From Nilaparvata lugens (Eukaryota > Arthropoda > Insecta > Hemiptera > Delphacidae), in NCBI RefSeq assembly GCF_014356525.2, contig NC_052505.1:18156938-18220937 (forward strand): a stretch of 64,000 nt of DNA, in the 5' to 3' direction. The notes under the pieces were generated by a model that did not search any database, had not been told where the DNA came from, and saw nothing but the letters and a program-made list of their open reading frames with translations. Positions 55,330 to 64,000 of the stretch are shown here, one piece after another. Each line of letters starts with the position of its first letter. Position 1 is the stretch's first letter. The position numbers were made by a program, and so were the translations under genes.

Positions 55330-56080
55330 AAAATAATCTATCACTTTCAAATTTTAAAAAGAAAAACATTCCAAACCGAATTCAACTGCCAATTTCCTCA
55401 TCAATAGAATACGTTTCTACAATTTTACCCTCTGTTTAGAATTCTAAATTCAATTTCCAATTCAATTTATTGCATCACAGCTATAGAAAGATTCAATTTA
55501 AACTGTCAGCATTGATTGAATTGATAGAATTGGTGTTACTTATGAGCATTACTGTCAGTTTAAACTTTGAAGTGAGCCTCCTCACTATACACCTTACCCA
55601 AACACCCAATACTGGACCAATAATCAGTCATGTTGGCTGTTAAATGCATTGGTCCAGCGTCCAGTTTAGCAATTTCCTTTACTAAATGACCCGATCATCT
55701 GGCAATCTCCGGCTTTTCGAACACCAAACACTACTTCATTGGCTTGTAACTGAATGTGAAGCAAATACTGCATACGTCATCATTCCTGTGTTAACGTAGC
55801 GGAAATAAGTTTTCAAATATGGTTGGAAGGAAGTCGATTGAAAATTGGGTTTTCAAACTTATGCAAACTTTGATTTGAATGTGGATGTTTTAGTTTGAAA
55901 GCGTAAGTTTGATATATTCTTGAAAAGTTTTTTGGTTCAAGGACTGATCTTGGAGTATACATCCTCCTCTACAGTCTTGATGCATGGATCTTTCTATTTC
56001 ATCAGTTATCAGTATTCAATTTAATAACTTCTACCTTCTACCTCTGAAGTTCAACTATCATAAATCCAGATAGAACTTAC
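55330..56080. other. No recognisable feature
   Basis: AT-rich, with scattered CCAAT motifs. Confidence 0.5.
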
Positions 56081-56083
56081 ATG

Positions 56084-56330
56084 TTGAATGAAAAAGACTA
56101 AGAAACTGTCAAATACCACAGATTTATTGATACTTAGAAAGACCTGTTTCGGTTATTACACCATTGTCAATCTCTGATAAACTGATAAACTATCAATGGT
56201 GTAATAACCGAAACCGGTCTTACTAAGTATCAATAAATCTGTGGTTTTTGACAATTTCTTGGTCTTTTCCATTCAATATGAATAATTACCACAATATCAA
56301 CTTCTCAATTACACAAAAAAAAGAACTTAC
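56084..56330. repeat. Inverted dimer of the ~95-bp repeat, copy 2
   Basis: Same design as 41138-41400, with a short centre (TCTCTGATAAACTGATAAAC). The right flank ATGAATAATTACCACAATAT and the ACACAAAAAAAAG end are shared. Confidence 0.88.
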
Positions 56331-56591
56331 ATGCTTGGATCATTTTTATGCTTGTCAAGTTATGCTTGGATCATTGTAACGGCTGATCGTTTTATTTATT
56401 CCATTCATCCAAACAATCACAAGATCAAATTTTTACCTTCTAAGTTAATTTTTGAGATTGTTATAGCTCAGTTTCTAAGTCTCAGTTTCTTAATACTTAC
56501 AAACGTACAGATTTCCCAGGAAAATCATCCAATACATGATGTCTCTCATCTTACCTGTAATGCAGAAAAAGAAAGAATGTTATCTAAATGA
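56331..56591 (+). CDS. Unrecognised open frame, loosely GPCR-like fragment
   Basis: 86 codons with normal residue diversity, unlike the repeat frames. Residues 9-25 (SSYAWIIVTADRFIYSIHP) resemble the end of transmembrane helix 3 with a DRF triad and the following His-Pro of a rhodopsin-like receptor. Residues 39-59 are hydrophobic, as helix 4 would be, and a Cys follows in HLTCNAEKE. Against this, the Trp-to-Asp spacing is two residues short of the usual pattern, helix 4 lacks Trp, the frame starts at the edge of a repeat, and I see no convincing flanking exon. It could be an exon, a degraded receptor relic or chance. Confidence is low. Confidence 0.2.
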   Translation: MLGSFLCLSSYAWIIVTADRFIYSIHPNNHKIKFLPSKLIFEIVIAQFLSLSFLILTNVQISQENHPIHDVSHLTCNAEKERMLSK

Positions 56592-56599
56592 CATAGAAT

Positions 56600-57120
56600 C
56601 AACTACAGGTGAAATGTTAGTTAATTTCACATGAACGTCAAATTAATTTATTACTTTAAATATTGTTACAAAAGTATACTGTTTCTACAGTTTCACATTT
56701 TTTTCTGAACTTATTTATTGCACTGATTACGAATGATTATTTGAAAGGAAAAGTTGTAGTAGTATCTCACTAATAAGGTTTCAACAATAAATTAGAACAA
56801 TGTTATATTTCATGTATATTTTGTTTTTCCATTACTGTGTATGTAGCCTACTGGCTGCTCATGCTTGTTTCCAACAGTTATCCCTCAATCCGTAACCAGA
56901 GAATAAATATTGATATTTATTATTAAGACTGATGCATCAACCGCCATTGTGACGTTTGAATGAACCCCACTCAATGTGGGAGGGGCTTGCCTAGGCCAAT
57001 GGTAGACAATAGTTTGTTAACCTTCGTAGATGGTTCATCTACAAATCGTGGAGCACGCTCACGATTAGTGATCTATACTATAGTAATCTATACTATAATC
57101 TACACTATAGTAATCTATAT
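56600..57120. other. No gene; CCAAT module and short ATAG repeats
   Basis: 56977-57000 has GGGAGGGGCTTGCC plus CCAATGG. 57070-57120 repeats CTATACTATAGTAAT. The 72-codon frame across it is partly this repeat. Confidence 0.5.
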
Positions 57121-57124
57121 CCTG

Positions 57125-57395
57125 GCTCGATGGTGTTATGCCAAAAGAGCCAATCTGCATTTCCAACAATGTGTGTAAGATTGAAGCAGTCATGTAAACA
57201 AAAATATTGCTGATAATTCACTGTGATTTTTTTCAGTGCACACTTTTTATTTCATTTCTACAGGTTTCAGTTATTGTTTCTCAAAATATTGAATATATTA
57301 TAATAGTTTTTACTTGAAAACTAAATGAGGATGTGGATTGACCCTTTCAAAAAAAAGCAGATTGGCAGATTTTGGCATAACACCATCGTCTGCTC
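57125..57395. repeat. Inverted repeat, ~37-bp arms
   Basis: GATGGTGTTATGCCAAAAGA...CAATCTGC at the left pairs with GCAGATTGGCAGATTTTGGC...CCATC at the right. Confidence 0.8.
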
Positions 57396-57404
57396 TGTAA
57401 TTTA

Positions 57405-57510
57405 GTTTTAATTCACCAGAGATTGACAATGATTTAACAACCAAAACCAGTTTCTCGTTCTTTCAATAAATTTGTGATTGTGTTAGCTTACAGTGTTTTC
57501 ATTCAATATT
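57405..57510. repeat. Diverged monomer of the ~95-bp inverted-dimer family
   Basis: AGAGATTGACAATGATTTAA, AACCAAAACCAGT and GTTTTCATTCAATATTC follow the order of the 41- and 56-kb right halves. Confidence 0.65.
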
Positions 57511-57519
57511 CTCTATTAT

Positions 57520-57880
57520 TTTGATCTCTATCAATGCTCTTTGCTGCTATTCTAATCCACCTATTCTAACCATTTGTGTGCTGTTGTCTTTCAATTCAAA
57601 TTCTGATTTGATTATTATTATTTTGTTCCTGTTCAATCTTCAATAATTACCGTGATTTTTTCATTCTCATTCGTTTCATTCAATTTTATTGTATTCATTC
57701 CAACTGTATAACTGGAATATGAATAACAATCAAATGTATGAAAACATTCGGACAAAAATTGAAATGTTATGTTTGTGAATTGATAAAACTGGAGTAGCAG
57801 TAAATACTTAGAATTTAAAATATTTATTATAATTTCTCGTCGATTTATTGTGGCTTTGTGGTGAGCAACTCAATTTTACG
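57520..57880. other. No recognisable feature
   Basis: AT-rich. Confidence 0.5.
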
Positions 57881-57887
57881 ATAGAAA

Positions 57888-58290
57888 ATCCTAAAGCGAG
57901 CAATTAAGCAAGCAATTTCTGTATTTATATTTCTGGCTATTTTTACATCTTGTTATTTATGTTTAATGGATGTCGAAAACGGCTCTAACGATTTTCACGA
58001 AATTTGGAACATAGTAGGTTTATGATATAAAGATTCGATTGCAATAGGTCTCATCCTTGGGAAAACTTGCTGAACGACATTAAAAGGATAATTCAAACTT
58101 GGCTGAAACAGCTGTGGATGGTAAAAAAGTGGGTGAGCGAGTGAGTATGTGAAAAATCAAAATATCGCATCCCCGAAATTCATAAGATAACGTATAGCCA
58201 GCTGTGAAATATAAACACGATCATTTAAGAGAATTGTGATCTGTTTATCAATGGATAAAAATAACGAACGAAGCTCGGGGCCCTGATATT
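57888..58290 (+). mobile_element. Helitron-like element, relative of 29434-30092
   Basis: It starts TCCTAAAGCGAGCAATTAAG and contains AACGGCTCTAACGATTTTC and GGTCTCATCCTTGGGAAAAC. It approaches its end with GAACGAAGCTCGGGGCCCTG. The end is uncertain. Confidence 0.5.
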
Positions 58291-58556
58291 ATTACTAATA
58301 ATAACATAACCTTCAATTATATCGTATAATCTTTGTCATAGCTGAATCAACACACTTCTACATGACAATATTGACAATTTAATAACCAAATTAAAATTCA
58401 ATACAAATCTCAACTGTAACTAGCTGCTCAAAACATTCACATCCGCCCTAGTATTCTCATATGCTAATTATTATTGGATATCAAATTGAAACAAATTCAA
58501 ATCGAATTCTAACTACAATAAACTCGCTCCTCAAATCAGATTTGCACCGCCCCAGT

Positions 58557-58850
58557 TATTACAATATGTCAATTACTATTATAATCAGTGGGCAACAATA
58601 ACCTTTACAGTACTGGCTCAGATAATAGGACAATATATGTATAGGTTTAGTGGAAAGAGTGATTCACTTAGAACAGTCAGTATTATTTATATCAGCATCA
58701 ACATATTACAATATGTCAATTACTATTATAATCTGTGGGCAATAATAACCTTCACAGTACTGGCTCAGATAATAGGACAATATATATATTACGTGGGAAG
58801 AGTGATTCACTTGAAACAGTCAGTATTATTTATATCAGCATCAACATAAT
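58557..58850. repeat. 147-bp tandem duplication
   Basis: ACAATATGTCAATTACTATT at 58561 and 58708, and CAGTACTGGCTCAGATAATA and GAGTGATTCACTT in each. The 70-codon frame is contained in it. Confidence 0.92.
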
Positions 58851-58910
58851 CAATATGCTTACCATTCAACAAATGAGCTTACAGTTTTAGGTGAATGGCA
58901 CTATAGTTAT

Positions 58911-59321
58911 ACTAGTAGTTCTGTGAACAGTAGACCTCAAGCAGTATTCTCATCACAAGTACCTGATTGTAACTATAGACCTTATGGCAATACAACAATA
59001 GACTGGCTTCTCCACACATCTGTGTAATCACTTGTCAGCTGATTTATGATGAATAATTCTATAGTCTGATTTGTACTCTAATATTGGCGTATGAAGGAGG
59101 CTCCTTTTTCCTTTTATATTATCCTTGAAATGCAAAATTTTCAAAAACCTTGTATATACGTCGACGCGCAATTAAAAAAGGAACATACCTGTCAAATTTC
59201 ATGAAAATCTATTACCGCGTTTCGCCGTAAATGTGCAACATATAAACATTCGAACATTTAAACATTAAGAGAAATGCCAAACCGTCGACTTGAATATTAG
59301 ACCTCACTTTGCTCGGTCAAC
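58911..59321. mobile_element. Inverted copy of the 30237-30652 element
   Basis: It runs from ACTAGTAGTTCTGTGAACAG to CACTTTGCTCGGTCAAC. ACTATAGTTATA stands at 58900-58911 and 59329-59340 and may be a 12-base target duplication or coincidence. Confidence 0.75.
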
Positions 59322-59344
59322 TATACTAACTATAGTTATAGTAA

Positions 59345-61015
59345 GTCTGTAGTACTGGTAACAACTCTATATCAATTATTATGTGCACGGAATAATAATC
59401 ATTATACACTGCACAATATACATATATGCTCTAGTAATATTCACTCTCAACGGTCAGTATTCCTTATGAATATAATTAAAGCTTCTCATTCAACCAATTG
59501 TGACACTTCTAAGTGAATTCTAGTCACTATAGTAGAACACCAAACAATAAACCTAATTTGCATAATAGAGTTTGACATGATTATTTGGCAGCACTAGACA
59601 GTGGACACGCCCACAGATATGTCAACATTCGGTTAATGAGTTGGCCAATGCAAGAGCTAGTAACCTAGTGGCTCGTGGCAAGCTTTTGGCAAGGTGGCAT
59701 GACAATTCAAATCTGAATTTTTATTACCATTCGGTGATAAACAGAAGGAACGAATCCAGGATGCAGCACTCATTCAGTAATTAACGGAATTGGAATGAAG
59801 AGGTGCACAGAAAAAATGTTCTTATAAATAAATTCTTTAATCACCTCACGGTTAAAGTTTGAATCTATGTAAACAATTTTCAAAATAAAACATAATATTT
59901 CATACGATAATTAATCACAATTTTTTCTTTAAATGATTTAGAATTTTCACCAATCTCTATGTTCATTACCATATGGCTTCACCCACACTCTTCTGCATCT
60001 ATATGATGAAGCTTCTAATTTAGGCCTACTGGAGATCCGAGAGTTTATTGAATGTAATCATTCTATTATATTCGGTTTTTAATCAAATCAAATTCAAAAT
60101 TTCTAGTTTATTTATTTCTGGACTGAAAAGTGGACTCAAATCAATTCAAGTGTATAGCATAACCTATAATTTTTATTCATTCATAACTCTACCCTCATTG
60201 TATTATCATTCATCCCATCATTATCACCTAGGCTTAAAATACTTCTAGAAAGTCGCCTTTGAAAGATAATAAAGTGAATAAATAGAATAAATTGATATTG
60301 TTGTAATACCCATAACCAATTTCTTGGAAGGTTTTTCATGAATTGTGACATTTCAAGGCTTTTTAATCGATGAACCGATCAAGTCTTCACCTGTTGTGTC
60401 TTCCCCAATCATTCCTATAGTTTGCGTACTATTAATATTAAATACGAGATAAATAAATGAATTTATTATGTATTTTTATTGCCATCCATCTCCAGGTAAC
60501 TTGAACATCCCACTCATAGTAAATACATAATGACTTCTACCCTTCGATTTATGATTAAACAAATGAATTAACGTTTTACAAGCAACAATATAATCAATTA
60601 ATTAGTAGTGAATCATTAATTTCTACTATACCATTCATAAAAACATACGTCTAGTGACGTAACCAACTCAGATTTGTACTGCATTATGTCATTTATGATT
60701 ATTTATGTGACTATTCACTATTTTTATTATGTAGGATAGTTCTAAATCATTTTACGTACTAACACATTATACCCAATCTCGTTACGGTGGTTTCTTGTAA
60801 TGCTAAGGTGTAAACGTGTAATCCATAAATGCAAATACATTTCTAGTGCCAGTAGGTGTGATGTATTATATTGCGCCGGTCTTTCTCGGTAATGAACAAT
60901 AATTATCCTTTTAACGAGAAACAGAAGGTATATTACTCATTGATTACTTATAATATTATCAAGAGGATCCATTGAATATAACCATAGATAAAGGATAAGT
61001 ATAAGCTATATTTCT
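59345..61015. other. No gene; one GACACGCCC/CCAAT module
   Basis: GGACACGCCCAC at 59603 and GGCCAATG at 59643. The 66-codon frame at 60048-60248 is unrecognised. It is otherwise AT-rich. Confidence 0.5.
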
Positions 61016-61027
61016 TGTCACTGATAT

Positions 61028-61917
<890 letters not shown>

Positions 61918-61931
61918 TTTTTTATTTCTAA

Positions 61932-62561
61932 CTAGCCGTAAGGCTCGCTTCGCTCGCCATATCCGTCCAGCCAGGGGGCTCCGCCCCCAGGACCCCCGAC
62001 TGGATCGTCCAAGAATGAGATCAGCTCGCCTGCATTTTTCATTTGAGCATTTTTATCATATGTTATCCAGTCGGGGATCCAGACTAAACGTCTGGCTAAA
62101 CGGATATGGCGAGCGAAGCGATATAATATTCCCAGGATTGAAGTAGCAGTGCCCAATCAATTTTTCCGCGATAAATGCATTTAAATCTTCAACTTGGTGC
62201 CAACCTAACAAAGTCAACTCAACTTAATGCCAACCTGACAAAATTATTAATTTAGTTGCCAGTTAACAACTGTTTCGAAGAGGTACTCTATCTAGATTAT
62301 AATTCTATAGTAACATATGATATGGAAATTTCAATTATAATTAAGAGATTGGGAGAAGAATATACATGCTAAAAGACGAACTTACCCTTAAAAACAACCC
62401 TTAGAGTTAAAATATTGCCAAAGATTTCTTAGTGCTCCTCTAAAGGGCCAACTGAACATACCTACCAAATTTGAACGTTTTTGGTCCGGTAGATTTTTAG
62501 TTATGCGAGTGAGTGAGTGAGTCAGTGAGTGAGTGCCATTTCGCTTATATATATATATAGA
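61932..62561 (-). mobile_element. Non-autonomous Helitron, 630 bp, second copy
   Basis: On the minus strand it starts TCTATATATATATATAAGCG after A and ends GGCTAG before T, with the AGCC-TTAC-GGCT hairpin. It matches 15971-16695 throughout, including the GGTAGGTATGTTCAG and AAATCTACCGGACC blocks. There is no target duplication and no replicase. Confidence 0.93.
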
Positions 62562-62624
62562 TAAAGGCATAGTTGAAGATTTAAAGATCATAAATATTTA
62601 GTTTAAATAATTATTGTAGTATTA

Positions 62625-62760
62625 ATATTTATTTATTCGTGGACAGAATCACAAATCATATAAATATGATTAGGAAGGAACAACAGGCTTGGCCCAAATC
62701 TATTCCATTCCCAAATTTTGATTAATTAATAAAATGTCCAAGAAATAGGTTATGTTTCTA
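62625..62760 (-). mobile_element. Hairpin-tailed retroposon, diverged copy 4
   Basis: A TTTATTTATT tail, then GGAACAACAGGCTTGGCCC and an AAATCTATTCCATTCCC stretch matching the hairpin region of 37484 loosely. Confidence 0.55.
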
Positions 62761-62764
62761 CTGT

Positions 62765-63180
62765 AAACCGTTCAAGTTCAATTTTCGTCCAAAAATATAT
62801 ATAACCTAAACATTTTGAATTTAGAGAAATTAAAACACCAAACTATATTCAAATATAACACTTGATTATCACTTCATATTGGATTAATCAGGTTATTTTA
62901 TAAAATTTTGAACTCAAAGATACACACGACTTCTCTCACTAAGCACAGCTGTATTGATATTGTTATTCGTATTATTGTACTATTTGTATTATTATTGTAT
63001 TATTCACAGTAGACCTGAAATAAACAGATTACAAATTCGAATTCTTCATTTTTCATAATAACATACAATTTCAAAAACAAAAAATAAACATACTGTGCTA
63101 GCGATAAGGTATGGGTGATGTGTTAATGTTTTCAATGAGCGTAAAAGTAGTTGTTTTTGGAAATCGTTCAAGATTATAGT
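62765..63180. other. No recognisable feature
   Basis: AT-rich. Confidence 0.5.
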
Positions 63181-63199
63181 TTCTATGTTATCACTACTT

Positions 63200-63807
63200 A
63201 CTATCACTTTGAATCGATCAATATCTTATCCTCTTCCCATCCTCATCACCTTCTCCTCCCCCTCCACCCTTCCTCTCAAAACCTCTCAAATACCATATTC
63301 TATTCCTCCTCCCAATCATAAATCTGCAACATTACCTCAGCGAGTTCTGAAAACGGCTCCCCTTAAGTGAGACGAGTTCGTCTTCTTCTGTGCTCCATTT
63401 ATTTGATGGCCGTTTTGCCTGCTACGCTTTCAACTCAACGCAACGGATAAGTCTCAAATATACTCCTCTTCTTCCTCCTCATTCTCCTCCTCATTCTCTA
63501 TCTCCTTCTCCCCTAACCTACTCCTCATTCTAATCATCCAACTCCTCCTCCTGCTCCTCTTCCTCCTCATTCACCCCCTCCCCATCATCATACTCCTACT
63601 CCTCCTCCTCCTACTCCTCCTTCTCCACCTACTACTCCTCCTCCTCCTCCTCCTCATTCTCCTCCTCATTCTCTGTCTCCTTCTCCCCTAACCTACTCCT
63701 CATCCTCCCCCTCCCCATCATCTTACTCCCTACTCCTCCTGCTCCTCCTCCACCTCCTCCTCCTCCTCCTCCTCCTCCTTCTCCACCTACTGCTCCTCCT
63801 CCTCCTC
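63200..63807. repeat. Pyrimidine-rich minisatellite, (TCC)n-based
   Basis: TCC/TTC-rich from 63225 and dense from 63460. CTCCTCATTCTCTATCTCC / CTCCTCATTCTCTGTCTCC followed by CCTAACCTACTCCTCAT recurs about 174 bases apart. Frames in it are not genes. Confidence 0.85.
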
Positions 63808-64000
63808 CTTATGTGGATGCATATGCTTTATGTAGATGCATAAGAATATAATTATCTATAGTATTATTATATTACAAAATTGCTTTTTCATATCATATAC
63901 AGTTCAATAATTATTTTCTTAGTCTATATTATGTAAATTCATCTATAATTTTGCTGTATTGTAAGCTATTGTATATAAGTGTATAAGCCAGTATATATTG
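63808..64000 (+). mobile_element. Retroposon 3' segment, copy 3, cut by the window end
   Basis: It matches 6555-6745: ATGTAGATGCATAA, CATATCATATACAGTTCAAT, ATAATTTTGCTGTATTGTAA. Its tail would lie beyond 64000. It again sits against a pyrimidine microsatellite. Confidence 0.8.

Overview
The window looks like a gene-poor, repeat-dense piece of an insect nuclear genome. It is AT-rich and full of microsatellites, and almost every recognisable feature is a mobile element, a miniature inverted-repeat element (MITE) or a tandem array. The repeat style (short Helitrons with a CTAG end, piggyBac and hAT relics, many hairpin MITEs, a tRNA-derived SINE) suggests a hemipteran such as a planthopper. That assignment is an inference and no sequence marker here proves it. 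I found no intact protein-coding gene, no rRNA, no functional tRNA and no CRISPR array. The longest open frames (up to 456 codons) are translations of purine or pyrimidine microsatellites.

Layout. 0.27-1.94 kb is a 135-bp satellite with higher-order structure. 2.6-3.05 kb is a repeat whose inverted copy lies at 20.76-21.21 kb. 4.3-5.0 kb is a MITE next to a 5'-truncated LINE with a target-site duplication (TSD). 5.4-9.3 kb holds purine tracts, microsatellites and two copies of a retroposon. 10.0-12.3 kb holds two head-to-tail elements ending in ACTTTCCTTGCC, one carrying an internal 166-bp array. 13.5, 34.2, 39.8 and 54.7 kb carry PIF/Harbinger-like MITEs. 14.76-15.42 kb is a piggyBac-like relic. 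15.74-16.77 kb is a 78-bp array split cleanly by a Helitron. 16.87, 17.28-17.70, 17.7 and 18.49 kb hold further inverted-repeat elements. 20.2 kb is a SINE. 21.215-28.863 kb is a large LTR retrotransposon with no recognisable gag or pol and an ACTA TSD. 29.4-31.1 kb is a nested mosaic of MITEs and Helitron-like DNA. 31.64-31.89 kb is the tail of another LINE reverse transcriptase.

Further right, 33.2, 36.7 and 37.2 kb hold inverted-repeat elements. 40.0-40.85 kb is an element containing a 65-bp array. 41.9-44.4 kb is a dyad-bearing satellite with a recent 856-bp tandem duplication. 45.5-45.9 and 48.2-49.5 kb are extreme purine/pyrimidine tracts. 47.1-47.9 kb is a hAT relic. 49.86 kb is a TA-flanked MITE. 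52.7-53.75 and 58.56-58.85 kb are local tandem duplications. 56.33 kb has an open frame that loosely resembles part of a G-protein-coupled receptor. 61.0-62.56 kb repeats the 11.4-kb element and the Helitron on the opposite strand.

The elements do not form a pathway. They record layered transposition: an LTR element inside an older repeat, a Helitron inside a tandem array, a transposon inside a hairpin MITE, and a MITE caught inside a later tandem duplication. The best non-transposon lead is a GGGCGTGTC-plus-CCAAT module that recurs at several sites.
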